NCBI GenBank assembly: GCA_003255065.1 | Contig: QAOA01005636.1 | Coordinates: 225,396 to 289,395 of the forward strand | DNA length: 64,000 nt | From: Cercis canadensis | Taxonomy: Eukaryota > Streptophyta > Magnoliopsida > Fabales > Fabaceae | Direction of reading: 5' to 3' | Shown: positions 25,350-37,958 of the stretch, one piece after another | Position numbering within the stretch: the stretch's first letter is position 1 | Layout of the letters: every line of letters starts with the position of its first letter | Program-made: the position numbers and the translations under genes | The notes under the pieces: model-generated | Databases searched by the model: none | What the model was told of the DNA's origin: nothing | The model's input: the letters and a program-made list of their open reading frames with translations, nothing else

Positions 25350-27761
25350 AATCTCAATTTTTGTTTTCCGCTCATTACCCTTGAACTTGAAGACGACATT
25401 TATAAAAACTTTTCGCTTATTCTTTGCCATTTTCTTTTTTTCTAATAAGTGGATGTTTCAACTTTGAACTTCAATAATGATGTTCTAAGAAAAAATATCA
25501 AACTACCCATATTTTAAAACATCAAATAATCCATCCTATACTTTATTTTATTTAACTATAACTATTACATTTGAATTGGGCAATATTTAACCAAATTTTC
25601 TCTAATTAAATGCATTGCTTTAATTTAAAAAGTGGGGAAGAAGGTTACATTAAATATACTATTTTAATATATTAATGAAAAATTATTTTAAACCAAAATA
25701 GAAAACCATACCATAAGAATGTGACAAATAAATGGTATTAAAAATTATTTATGTCATATTAGAGCTAAATAAAAAATAGAGATATCTTATGAGATAACAA
25801 AATAAAGTTTTCGTTATACTAAACTACAGAGTAAACTTATAATTTTTCTACTGTTTATACTTCTGATCAGAAGAAGAAGAAGAAGAGATTAAATACCATT
25901 ATATTTACTTTCTCATTGATATTCCTCTTAATTTTATTTCTCATTATTTTAAGAAAAAAATCGACTGTCTTTTCATACAAAGCTTGAAATGAAAGAGGAA
26001 AACAAAGCACATAAATTAAAATACAAGTGATGCCTATAAAGTGGGTTATTATTTTATTATGGGTGCCGAAGGTTGCATATTATATAGTATATATTGTATA
26101 TTCAACGGCTCCGAGGAAAAAGGAAGATATAAATGGTTTTATTCTAAAGAATTAAAAAACATAAACAAGAAAGAACTTGATAGTGGTTTGAATTTTGCAA
26201 TGGAATAGCTCTTGCGATCGTTAAACAAGTATTCAATCATATCTTGTGCCTTGTAATATAGTTGTTTTTGGAATTCTTTTAATCATAGATGGTAAGTGGG
26301 CTATCAACTTACGGTTCCTGAAATTTTGTTCTTACATAATGATTTTGAACTTGTAAGAAAATTGAAGAATAGTTTGTTGTCATAACAGTATCTGGTTGTT
26401 TATTTCTTGGTGGTATTTGTGAAGATGAGAAGGATCATTAGGTTGGTTAGAGAGAGATAATTAANGCTATCAACTTACGGTTCCTGAAATTTTGTTCTCA
26501 CATAATGATTTTGAACTTGTAAGAAAATTGAAGAATAGTTTGTTGTCATAACAGTATCTGGTTGTTTATTTCTTGGTGGTATTTGTGAAGATGAGAAGGA
26601 TCATTAGGTTGGTTAGAGAGAGATAATTAAAGGAAGGTGTATAAAATATTATAGGGTGGCTGTGCTTTTGGGTATTATCAAATGCATTGAAAACGTGTTA
26701 TTGGTGGCGCATAAAGCAGCACTTAAACTTCCACTTATAATTACGTTTTAATCATCTGTTAATGCTCGGAATATTCTGCATTGAAGAGTGTCTGTGAATT
26801 GATCATGACTAAGGAGTAGGGAGATCGTTGAAATTTATTAATTTACCAAGAGGATAGTTGATGACAAAAGTGAATAGTTTAAGAAATATAAATATAAAAG
26901 AGATGGGTGATAGTCGACGACAAGAGTGTTGAGTTGCCATCAACGGTCCGTCAAAGATGGGGCTGACTTGTGTAGTGGGAATGTGGGATTCCTTTTAATT
27001 TTCTACTCGCCACTCGCACACGCCTTTCATCTCCATGCAAATTTAGCTTTGATGATCATGGCTCCCATTTCTATTCTCATTTGATTCCACGGACCACCCC
27101 TAATATTTTTGGTCCAACGAACAAGTAATGTCAGCCGTTCGATCATAAAAGAATGGCCCCATCTCACTCATTCAGAATATTCGTGATTCACTCATCACAC
27201 TAAAAATTATTGATTACCATGATAATTATCATGCGCTAGCAACAACGCTGCCATCTAAAAATGATCGATTATAATCACACATGGATGGCTATAAAGAAGG
27301 AATTGATGAAATCAAAATTGAATAGTAATCGACCTAGATCACAATTTCAGTAAGGTGAGGGCTATGTTACACTTTTTAATTGAGTGATTTCACTTTAATG
27401 ATTTTGATGTTATTGTAAATATTTCAAAATAATATGTGACAGCTAGCTAGCGAGAAAAGAAAAAGAAGAGAAACCCAATATCATTCATTAATCACATGAG
27501 GCCACAGCTAGCGAAGAAAGCAAGCGCCAGTCGACGTGGGTTTGCTTAATTAATTTACAAATTACGCTTCAAATCAATTATCTTAATAGTAATTGCCTTC
27601 CTCCAAGATTCATGTAACAAATGGCAATAACCACCCTAATTCCTATACTCCTACACTCGTACTATCCTATCCTATCTTCTGACTTGTGATTCCAAAATAT
27701 TTACACACAAATTACAAAAGAGCAAGAAACTGAAACCAGACTAAATACGAATTAACATTAA
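25350..27761. other. Intergenic, no gene recognised
   Basis: Very AT-rich spacer between tRNA-Trp and the ATL gene's 3' end. It contains the N-centred duplication at 26300-26630 and a GAA-like tract near 25870. No coding frame of interest is seen. Confidence 0.5.
26300..26630. repeat. Direct duplication around a single N (probable assembly join)
   Basis: Bases 26300-26464 recur at 26466-26630 after one N at 26465, with about one substitution (CTTACATAAT versus CTCACATAAT). The small divergence suggests two haplotypes, not a genomic tandem duplication. Confidence 0.85.
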
Positions 27762-28373
27762 TTAAGGTAAAAATGTATTATCGAGATGCTCATCTGTTTC
27801 CTTGATTGTGGCTTCTGAATCCGATTGATGAGCATGAGGTGGTATGGTGGTGGAGGTTCCAGTTGCAGTTGCAGGCAATCCACCACACTTGTCGCACCTA
27901 CCAGCAGTGCCAACCACCAGAATCTGACGACACGACGGACACGATGAATGCGATCCAAGCCACGTATCGATACACGACACGTGGAACCCATGCCCGCACT
28001 CCGGCAGTACTCGGATTTCATCTCCCGCGCTCAATTCGCTGAGGCATATCGCGCAATCCGAGAATTTCGCTGCAGATTCAGCCGTCACCGCCAGCTTTGG
28101 AAGAGATCGCAGAATCTTTTTCTTGAGGCCTTTGTTGGCTGAAGAAGCAAGAGCAGGTGGTGCTGATGGACGCGCAGTCCTGCTGATGGAGGAAACACGC
28201 AATCGGCGGAGCCAGGCGCAGCGGGCGACGGCCACGAGGCCTAGAACGCAGATTAGAGCGCATAGGAGGGCGGCGAGGATAACAACGAAGTCGGAGTCTA
28301 CAGTGGCGGAGTTGGGTGAATCGGTGGTAGATGACGAGTTGTGCTCGCCTAGGAATCTCAAGGGGCGACTCAT
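27762..28373 (-). CDS. ATL8/ATL80-like: ATL-family RING-H2 E3 ubiquitin ligase (ATL8/ATL80 type)
   Basis: ATL proteins are membrane-anchored ubiquitin ligases. This is a single-exon frame of 203 residues, normal for the family. A hydrophobic anchor spans about 28-50 (FVVILAALLCALICVLGLVA), followed by a basic stretch (RCAWLRRLR). The KGLKKKILRSLP segment at about 81-92 occupies the family's GLD position. The RING-H2 domain runs 107-148 with C-x2-C, C-x-H-x2-H and C-x2-C ligands visible (CAIC, CGHGFH, CPSC), including the Pro and Trp typical of E2 contact. The C-terminus is Thr/Ser-rich. The leader just upstream (28382-28406 on plus) is a GA microsatellite. Confidence 0.95.
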   Translation of the reverse strand: MSRPLRFLGEHNSSSTTDSPNSATVDSDFVVILAALLCALICVLGLVAVARCAWLRRLRVSSISRTARPSAPPALASSANKGLKKKILRSLPKLAVTAESAAKFSDCAICLSELSAGDEIRVLPECGHGFHVSCIDTWLGSHSSCPSCRQILVVGTAGRCDKCGGLPATATGTSTTIPPHAHQSDSEATIKETDEHLDNTFLP

Positions 28374-28594
28374 GTGATTGTGATTAGAGAGAGGGAGAGA
28401 GAGAGAATTAAAGAGCTAAGAGTGTGTGCGTCTTTACAATGATACTGGAATATTGGCCCCATTCCCATTCCTGGTAAAGGTACGCTTATTCTATAATTGT
28501 ACAAGATTAAAGAAATTATTAGATAATCTCAATCATAGGAAAAAATGATTAATTTATTTTTATTAAAACTTATGTACGTAAATATTTTATTTTT

Positions 28595-29246
28595 AAATTT
28601 ATTTATGTAAATACCCTCTTTTTATTAGTTTTTTTAAAAAGTAGCTGAAAAGGTGACTGTTGGCGTCACCCTCATGCAACTCGCTTATGCGTTTGTTCTT
28701 TCTTCTCTTCCTTTCTTATTCTGTTGTTGTGTTACAAAATTTATATTATCACATTTTTTGTGATAAAATGGAAGATAATTTTGAAACCTGGTCTTGAAGA
28801 TTCGCGCGTCTCGTCTTGACGAGCAAAGTTGGCATATTTCTACTCAAACATGGGAGTTAGGAGTAAGCCTAATACTTATGCAACCGTTAATTTTATTTTA
28901 TTTTTCTTATTTTCTGATCTATACATGTAATTAATATAATTTTAACATTTGGAATAGGCTGATAGATTATTGCGGGCCTGTAACCATAAAAAAAGAAGAA
29001 GATGAGACCGAACGATTGAGTTATAGAATACATACGTATAGCAGAATTTGATGGTGTTATAGAGATTAATTCCCTTAAAATAGATAATGGTTTAATATCT
29101 GCACTAGTTGATGGTTTAATTAATCTCTCAGGAATATGAATATCTCTGAAAATCTAAACAAAATTGAGCGGGGAATATTAGGTGACGTCATTTTTTACAA
29201 CTTCTAAAAATAAAAAATAAAAAAGGGTATTTGCATAAATAAATTT
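28595..29246. repeat. Inverted-repeat (foldback) element, diverged
   Basis: The left arm at about 28595-28648 starts AAATTTATTTATGTAAATAC and matches the reverse complement of about 29194-29246, which starts AAATTTATTTATGCAAATAC, over roughly 50 bp with about 80 percent identity. Both arms continue inward to a GACGTCACC or GGCGTCACC motif. I see no clear target duplication and no coding capacity. Probably a degraded MITE. Confidence 0.45.
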
Positions 29247-29583
29247 GAAAGTAGATTATTGGAGTCAATTAGTCGAGGGAAGAAGCTAATAACTACTTAA
29301 ACTGATATTTAACAATAAAATATAAGATATATATGTGAGAAGAGATGTAAGTGTAACATAACAAATGTCATGGGCAAAAATTAATATTCAATACTAAAGG
29401 AAATGCAATATATTATATTACAAACTTATATTAAGGATAACTTGAATAAAACATTTACTAAAAGAGAAATATTAATCATTTCGTGACTTAATAATAAGAG
29501 ATAATAAATAAGCATACAAAAGTTAGCTTGAAACCATTCTTGGATATATACTTTCCATGCTTTATATATATATATATATATAT

Positions 29584-29978
29584 GACCAAGTCTACAATAT
29601 CTATTGATGAAAATGGGCACCAGTGCAAAGACTAATAAATGATCGAGATTAAACTACGTGTATGGTCCAGATATCATGACTGAATATTACTTATGAACAA
29701 TTAATTGTATTTTAGCTTAAAAAAATTTATATATTTACTTGTCCTCCCCATTAACGAAAAACACCCACGCTCCCTTCTCGGCAACTTCAATCTTTCTTCC
29801 CTATTTTTGTCCAACAACGACAAACTCGAATCTAAACCCATCTGGGTACACCCTTCGCAAAGGTTTTTTCAAGTCATCGTCCACTAGTTCAATTTCTTCA
29901 TCATATTATGCAATTGCATCATTGCTATCGCCTTTGCACCGGTGCCCATTTTCATCAATGGGTATTGTAGACTTAGCC
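29584..29978. mobile_element. Foldback element inserted in a (TA)n tract
   Basis: A 395 bp element with inverted arms of about 48 bp. The left arm begins GACCAAGTCTACAATATC; the reverse complement of the right arm begins GGCTAAGTCTACAATACC. Arms continue through GAAAATGGGCACC on both sides and are nearly identical. Both ends abut TA microsatellites, consistent with insertion at TA. The interior on the minus strand (about 29735-29935) reads as a decayed coding remnant containing RRVYPDGFRFEFVVVGQK with in-frame stops; I do not recognise the family. Confidence 0.55.
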
Positions 29979-30562
29979 TATATATATATATATACACTTT
30001 TATAAATTGATTTGTTCTTTCAATTTCAGTTTAAGTATTGACATTTTAAATATAAAGTAAAAAAAACAAGAACATAAAATTGTAGGTTTCATGATATCTG
30101 TAAGACTGGGGTGGGGTGGGAACATGCATGCCACCTGCTCCTTATCCAATGATTCCAATCCAACACCCCGTAGTATTATTATTAATTAGTTATTATTACC
30201 TATTGTTATTACAATTTACAACTTACGGTGTGCTTTTTAGTGTTCTATCATCTATGCTTCTTGTATACAATTTACAGGGATTAGAATTATCGGTCAATCG
30301 GTCATATAATTGCTCACCATTTCGGTCGGAAATGACGCGTTGTCCAAAAAAGTTTATTGCTTTCTTATTCTTTTGGACTAATCAGTAATCACCCGTTAAA
30401 GATGGGGAGAAGAAAGTAAGAGATAAGGAGACATGAGGAAGGGAAGGGAAGGGAAAATAGGAAATTTTATTCATTCTGTTAAGTATCAGCATAGCAGTAG
30501 GTAAATGAAGATGCCACACCCAAGGGAATACATGTTTTCCAAGCAAAAGCTCACTGCCCTTC
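29979..30562. other. Intergenic, no gene recognised
   Basis: Spacer between the foldback element and the 3' end of OEP21, including the OEP21 3' UTR. No supported feature. Confidence 0.5.
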
Positions 30563-32659
30563 TCACAAGTCAAATCTCACATTCCATCTACCTTTATAAT
30601 CGGCATTGAATGTCCAATTATTCTCCCTGATCTGCAGATAAGGAACCTGAAACAAGGTTTTTTGAAGATAGAATGAAGTATTTAACACATGACAACATGA
30701 AGAAGCAATGGCACAACAAAATTCGTGACAAAGAAATATTGGCCTCAATCATCAAGATACTTGGACAAAATAACAAATCAATAATTTCACAGAATCTGCT
30801 AACTTCCAAATTACAAAAAACAGAGGGTTGCTACCAGATGAAACAGGACCAAGAAATTATTATAATTTACCTAGGGCCTCTTTCATGGAGAGAACATAAA
30901 AGAATGGGAATGTATAAAGACCACCGAGAGAGAAAGTTTAGGGCCAAGGAGGCCAAACTTAAGGAAAGCTATATGCTCTCAAGTCAACAAGAATGGATGT
31001 TTTAACCACCTAAACAATTTCAGTACGATAATATTAGGACAAGGATACAATTGAGACTAGAGGGCAAACAAACTAGAATTTATATAAGTGTAAAAGTGTG
31101 ATGCCTGAGAAGGCAACTGTAGAATCCGTAATGTCAAACAGATTCCGAGTTGAAATGTATAGGAGATTGATTATGCATGCTCATAACAATTGGAGTTGCA
31201 GCTCAATGAGGAAAAGGCTCCTACCTGTTCAAATACTTCATAGCCAACTCTAAGTCTAACATCTTGGTCCTTCTGAAAATTGAATATACTCCATGAAAAC
31301 TCAGCAACTCCTTTGGACTTCCTCTGCAAAGTAATTAGTTTAGCTAGATAGTGAAACGAAACTCAAAAAATAGGTGACAGAAACATTAGGATTACATTCC
31401 GTGGCACACTATTGCTTAATAGAATGTAAAAGACATATGACAACATGTACCTGTTTAAACTCTTTGTCAACATCACATCGTCCCTTAATGTTAAACGTCA
31501 ACAGGCCATCAGTTGTCACAGGGAATGCTTTCCTCCCACGTACAGTGTACCGTAACTTGTCATGTTTATCATATTGCAATCCTACACCAAGGGTTGCCGC
31601 CAACTACAATTGGTTAACACAACACACAAGTATCAATATAATAATATAGACGAAAACATCCCCCAAAAAGAAGGTCTAAGCCTTAGGTACCAATATAACT
31701 AAAAATATAAATTAAAGACATACATCTGGATAGAAATGTCTTATCTGAGCACTAAAATAACTTGGATTTCCGATTCTTGTATCAAGCTCTCCATGCACCT
31801 GAGACAGAAAAGAAAAAGAAGAGCTGAGAAATAAAACACCCAGCTGAGGAAAAGAATTCCAATATTGAAAATTAATATACACAGAGCACTACTACAATCC
31901 TAGAAGTGAGAAAGCAATTAGAAAGTCCCAAAAAGGGTAAAATTTGAGTAGAAATGGCACTTGCATTTGAGTAGAAGTGGCAGCTTGTGCAAAAGTAAAG
32001 AAATAGAGAGAGCAGCAGATACAAACCGGAGCCTCTAAAATGTATTGATTGAAGCTAATTGCTTAGCAAAAGTAAAGAAATAGAGAGAGCAGCAGACACA
32101 AACCGGAGCCTCTAAAATGTATTGATTGAAGCTAATTGCTTAGCTCAGTGGTTAAACCAATTATTAATATGTGTACCGTTGGGTGTTGGCATAAAAATGA
32201 GGGATGAGGGATGGGAGTTCATTCATGTGTCAATATCACAACAAGTAGGACACTTTCAGGCTTGAGCGTATAACTTTATAAGTAGACCCGATGCAACAAG
32301 CGCAAACAAGAGCAACTCTGAGTAATATTTGAAATCTCAAAAAGAGATACATAAATGTATAAAATAAAATAAAAATGGCGCAAGATGTGAGGGTTTAAAG
32401 CTAAAGTTAATCTCGTTCTCAGACAAGCGTCAAACAGGAAATAAAGTTAGATCCAAGAATTGAAATTGGAATTACAATATATAGAAATTAGTGGCATGAA
32501 AAGGGTGTTGCTACGCAAAAGGGAAAGAAAGAAATTGTATGATATGAAATATGAGAGTACCTGCAGGTAGGTGTTGGAGTCGATTGGCAACTTTTCCTTG
32601 GCATGGATTCTTAAAGATTTGAAATTGGAATCTCCTCCATATCTCAGAGAAGTCTCCAT
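30563..32659 (-). CDS. OEP21: Outer envelope pore protein 21 (plastid anion channel)
   Basis: OEP21 is a beta-barrel channel of the chloroplast outer envelope, anion-selective and gated by ATP and triose phosphates. Minus-strand exons are 32659-32561, 31798-31724, 31603-31451, 31323-31225 and 30646-30563, all phase 0, encoding 169 residues (family about 167-177). It starts [11 protein letters not shown] with the conserved [15 protein letters not shown]. Exon 2 contains GELDTRIG and QIRHFYPD, exon 3 [11 protein letters not shown] and [20 protein letters not shown], exon 4 [22 protein letters not shown], and the protein ends [19 protein letters not shown]. There is no transit peptide, as expected for an outer-envelope barrel. 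It appears intact. Intron 1 holds a 77 bp tandem duplication. Confidence 0.95.
31989..32142. repeat. 77 bp tandem duplication in OEP21 intron 1
   Basis: Two adjacent copies, 31989-32065 and 32066-32142, both starting GCAAAAGTAAAG and ending GCTAATTGCTTAG, differ by about one base. There is no N between them, so this may be a genuine recent duplication. Confidence 0.8.
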
Positions 32660-33788
32660 CTCTAACGTGAAATCAAAACGAATTGTTCACATCCAAATTC
32701 CAATTAATAAACCCTAACAGCCTAACCTAAGATGCCGGAAGCGCACACTGCATCTCTTAACTGTTTATCATCTCTTATCTTCTTCCGTCTTCATTCAGAT
32801 CAGAGTTAACCAATCACAGGACGCCACGTTTTTTTTCCTTTTATGGGCCGCTTCATCTTCTTATTTACGACTACTAGCACAAAGCGGCCCAATATTCAGT
32901 TTGATGGCCTTGTCAATTGTCACTGACTCACTGCTGGCCCAAAAATAGAAACTAACAATAATACAGTCGATTGGTTACTATTACAATTTACATGTCTGTT
33001 ACTGATTGACTGGTGAGAGTAGCTTACAGATTATTTACATGCTTAGTCGACATAAGAATTATGCAAAGGTAAAACTTTCATCGATAACTCATTTTTCCTT
33101 CTTTAACAGAGAAAATCCTTCTGAAACGTAATTATACAAAGCTATACCCTGGCGGCTTAAGCTTTCTATAAACAATATATATAAACAGATAAACCTTTAC
33201 CAACCGGGTACAACAAAGTTACAAAATGGAATTGGATATAGAACTTGAGCAACTTAAAACTCTTATTTCATTTGCATTGGCCAGCAAGAAATGGGTGTTT
33301 CCGTCCTGAAATTAGAAATTAGACTAAGGTTAAGGTTTTAGAATAAGATATATGCAAATATCACACAACAAAAAATAAAAATATGAAGGGTAGAGATTCT
33401 CGCCCAATCCCCAAATTTTTATATGCTACACCTACTATAATAATAATTAATAGTGACTATAACGTCACGTCTGTGATCCTATGTCTTGCATATTACTATT
33501 AGTACTCAATTCATAAAAAATTACAACTTCTGATCTCTCAGATCCAAATCGCAATTGAATTTCCTTCATACTTTAGCAGCCTCCACAGTTGTTTCTGCAT
33601 ACGGTACACCAATGACCATGCTGTGAGTGCTACCATTCATCAGCAATCAGCACGCATGAAGGAAAAAAGAAAACAGGATTTTCCTCAAACATTAATTGTA
33701 GGCAATAGACATATAAAACTCCATTTAACCGCAACATTATTCTGACCTAAATAATGTATAACATTGTAAAAATCGGAGACCATTTTTA

Positions 33789-36700
33789 TCATATCTCGTC
33801 AATAAACTCCATAAGATCATCAATCTCCTGCCCCAAAATTGTAATTTTCTGCTGATGCGAAGCAATCCGATTCTCGATTTCTCGTCCCCCTAACTTCTTC
33901 TCATAGCAGTCCACAACTGTCGAGTGTTTTGCCATTAGCCTCTCTTGCAAATCTCTCTCCTTCGCAATAAGCTCCTCCACCTGTAAGCAACAGAATAAAT
34001 TATAGACACTATGAATCAGGTGGGAAAGAATACATAGAAGAAAGCATTGCAAAGTGCAAACCTAACCTTGGGTAATATTTGAGCTGCTTGGGGAGAAGAT
34101 TGCAAGAATGACACCAATAGCTTCAGCTCTTTAGAGAGCTCTTTCAACAAGCTATCAACGGATTTTCGAGTTGCTTTACAAGCTTGAACATCTCCTGTCC
34201 TGGAAAGATCACGTAAAGATGCTTCTAGCTTATCATGCATTGCTAGGCAACGGCTAATGATATTATGGACCTGCTGACTAGTTGCTTGTACCTGAATAAT
34301 GAAACACCAAGTCTACCATTAAGTACTTCACTGAATTGCAAACACTGAATTTCTGCATGATATAACAATTTGATTACCTCTTCCCACTGTAGCTTTGCCA
34401 AATAAGATGCAGAAGACTTGGAGATTGACAAATCTGCATGCATGTAGGCAATGCAAGCAACAAATAGTAGGAAAAATCCAGAAATCAACATCAGGGGCTC
34501 CATGAGCATAGAAAGACTGCTGAACTTGTAATAAACCTGCAATATAAGCAATGGTAATGAGTAACTTGTACACCTGAAAACAGTACCACATCAAAAACAA
34601 AAGCTATAACATATTTATGATATCCTTTCCTTTTTCCTTTTATCATATGTAGCTCTCTCTCTCCCTTGCCCTTATGTTTTGTTTTCTGAGATAGTATATA
34701 TATCCAACAATGAAATGAAGCTCCATAGAAGAAAATGAAAAATCCCCAGATATTAAATGCGAGTGAGCACCCCTAATCCAAAAATATGATCTATCCATAA
34801 AATTCAGATACTGAATTTTTTTACTCAGCAAATTTTAAGAAACTTCTATGTTGAAAAAATTTATCTCATAATTATCAAAATATGAACATTGCTAATCATT
34901 CTCACAGACAAGAAGATCTTTGTGAATCATAATAATGTATTCTGTATGGTGGTGTCTTCTTAAGCTATTTCAAAAGATGCAAGAGTAATACCTGAAAATG
35001 TTCATTATGCTCGGGCACAACATTGTTCTTCTCCAGCACAACAACAGGCCTACCAACAACATCCAAGTGGGAAAACTTTGTCTGCAAGGAATGACATGGA
35101 AGGACTTGAAAACCTAAATATGGAAATGGAAAAGTGATAGCAACAGGACTCAGAATAGCAATACCTCCTGTCGTTGTTTCACAGGAAATGGGACAGATAC
35201 AGAAATCTCTCTAGAACCCTCTGGCAAAACAACCTGTCACTTGCAAGCACCAGTCAGCCCTAGACAGATTTAATATAATTCACAAGGTGATTATAAATCA
35301 CACTTTTAACTCTATATGAAACATGAACACAAATCAAAAAAAGTAACTTGTCCCCAAGCAATTTACAATGAACATGTTCCCCCTGTATTCTTATACAAAG
35401 TTAAAGGTGCATAAAGTAGAAAGATAAATTCATGTTCCCTCTGTATTTTTCTCCTTTCTCCAAAAAGGCAAAAGTGAAATGTGCCATTGCACAAGTCACA
35501 TTTATACATTCCCCACTGTAATTTTGCATCCCAACTAACCAAAGTAGAACAAAGGAATAAAATATATATTAAAAAGACATAATCATCTCAGTTACCTTCA
35601 CAAAGAGAGTGTCAATCACCAACTCATTCATAGGGGAACCAAAAGAAATATTAAGGAATCGTTTTCCATTCAATTCAAATAAGAAGTCCCAAAGTGGCAA
35701 GCCATATCCAATGGTAAAAGCAGTTTTCCAGCCACCGAACATTGGATATCTAGGTTCAATCTCCAGTTCCATCTGTGATTGTAAAGAGAAATTTTGGCAC
35801 GTTTTAGCAAAGGTGCTTCATTGTAAAAAATAAGCAGATATTAAAATATGTACCTTTTTTGAGTCACCCCATAAACTTGAAGTGGAAATGTTGCCAATGT
35901 CATCCCTGTAATATACAGAATGAGCTCCTGGTGGCAACTTTGCAACAAGACGCCTAAAGGCTGATGCACCTCTTACATATGGTCTAGCCTGATAGTCAAG
36001 CCTGCAGCAGAAAATGAACTGTTATTACACAGATAGCTAATGTAGCAACCAGCAAATTCAGAGTCACAGAAACAACATGACCTAGAAAATTCTCCCTTGC
36101 TCTGAGCGCCATCATGAACAATATTGTAATGCTCTGTCACCTGCACATTGCCCCAATGGGAAATCTCAATCTCCCGCACCAACTCTTTAGCAACAGCAAA
36201 GGGTTGATTACTCTCGAAGTGAATAACTACAGGTGAGTATGAGAATGGAGGGAGATTCTCATAAGGACCATATTTTATTTCAGAACCATGAACTTTTGTA
36301 TTTTGGAATCTTGTATAAGATTCTATTCTTGCATCAGGCAACTTAACAGTGAGTGATTGGACTTTGACTGCATAAGGAGAAAGATAGTGTGCACTTTCTT
36401 GAAACAGTACAAGCTGGATATCAGCCTGAGTAATTTTCTCTGGAAATGGTTGCAATGTATGGGTAAAAACGGCCAAGACATCCAACATCAAACTATCTCC
36501 CTTCCCAAGCGCCTTTGGTAGAGATACTGAATAAATTGTCAAGGAAGGAGGCATATCTTTAGGGTGCACAAGCTCAACGGGTAAACTACCAGCAGATGCT
36601 TTCACTTTCCCTTTCCCTTCATATAGTGTTGCTGTCAAGTATGCCAAGTTATTTGCCTGGCGATCTGGGAAGGCTAACAATACCTCAGACACCAGATCAG

Positions 36701-37958
36701 ATCCGGTATTCTCCACCTGAGAAATTGGTAGTAAAAGGCGCATAATCAAGACTATGAGAAGAAAATTGAAAACAGGAGAAAGGAAGTTAGCATGCTAAAA
36801 GCAATTATATGTGATAAGGGGCTTTTACTGCAGTTTCTCTTTCACACTATAATGAACTTGAATTTATATTTCTTCTATGTAGAAGGAGAAGAAAAAGATT
36901 CAGAATCACGAAGCATTTGCTTATGTTGAATTTCTCCCATGAACCTAGGTTGCATATTACCTGTGAGGCTTAAGACGTAAAAAAGTTGATGGGATGCACC
37001 AATATATGTAAGTTACCATGTTTGGAGACATTTACCACCACTCACCAGAAAATTCAAGAATAAATCAAGAAAATAATGTTATACAATATTATTGGAGCAC
37101 CTTTAGTGATGTAGTGAGGCGCACAATTTGTGATGTCAAATCAATCTGCAAAGCATTGGAGAAAACATTGTGAGAAGCAGACAAGCTACAAATAGGAAGC
37201 AGGTTTGAATAAAACATGGCTACCACGAAATAACAGCGATTTAATTCTGAAAAGAAAATTGTCTAAAAGAGATCTCTTCTTTTCACGGGCTATGATTCCT
37301 CTATTTGTGAAAGAAAACCATGAACCTATAATAAGACTGCATCATTTATAAAAGCTTTACAAAATAAAATAAAAAAACCAGAATTAAAGTAATTACAGTT
37401 ATAATGAGAAATGCATGCTATGCCTTTGATCGTTTTCACTCCATCTTGAGACAACTTAATCCAAATGATACACAGGCATAAAATAGTAAATCCCAGGAAA
37501 TAAAATTCGCAATCTCAAGGAGAACACATTTACAACTTTTGGTGTTGACAGAGTAGTTATCCTTGATGTTCAAATCGTGTAAGATTAGTTGGAATGTATG
37601 CTCGCATCAGCAAAGAAAAGCAAACTAGAACAGTAGTTTTGTGAGTCATTAGGAATTCTCGCAAAATGAAGGACAAACATGAGAAATTCAAGATCTGATT
37701 GGGTTTGAGATAGGTTAAAAAACAATGTTGAGATAAATCAAGTTAGAAAAACCCTAAACTTAACCCTAAAAGGGTAAGATATAGAAACATATGAAAGAGA
37801 TGGAGTCAAACATCAAATGAGAATGAATAAAAAGGGAAAAAATAGATAAGAGGGTAGTGACTTACACGACGCTCAACCTTGGGGAGAATGAGATCCGAGA
37901 GCACAGGTGCGGAGAGAATGGCCACTGTAAAGAGAAACAGATCAAACCTCATTTCCAT
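33789..37958 (-). CDS. OST1: Ribophorin I, oligosaccharyltransferase subunit 1
   Basis: Ribophorin I is a type I membrane subunit of the ER oligosaccharyltransferase that N-glycosylates nascent proteins. Ten minus-strand exons: 37958-37866, 37145-37101, 36716-36082, 36001-35854, 35772-35596, 35233-35165, 35081-34992, 34536-34378, 34291-34067 and 33980-33789. They give 610 residues against about 614 in Arabidopsis. A signal peptide is at about 1-22 (MEMRFDLFLFTVAILSAPVL). The lumenal domain includes TSQIVRLTTSLKVENTG, SPYAVKVQSLTVKLPDARIE and VTEHYNIVHDGAQSKGEFSR, then DYQARPYVRGASAFRRL. A membrane span lies near 431-452 (PLMLISGFFLLFVACIAY), followed by a cytosolic C-terminus with helical, charged coiled-coil character. 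The 5' leader has CTG/CTA repeats near 37970-37994. Phases all close and no defect is visible. Confidence 0.95.

Noticed and set aside
32135-32260. SINE-like A box (TAGCTCAGTGGTTAA) in OEP21 intron 1
   Set aside because: The A-box match is good, but I could not find a convincing B box or end, so it was not called as an element.
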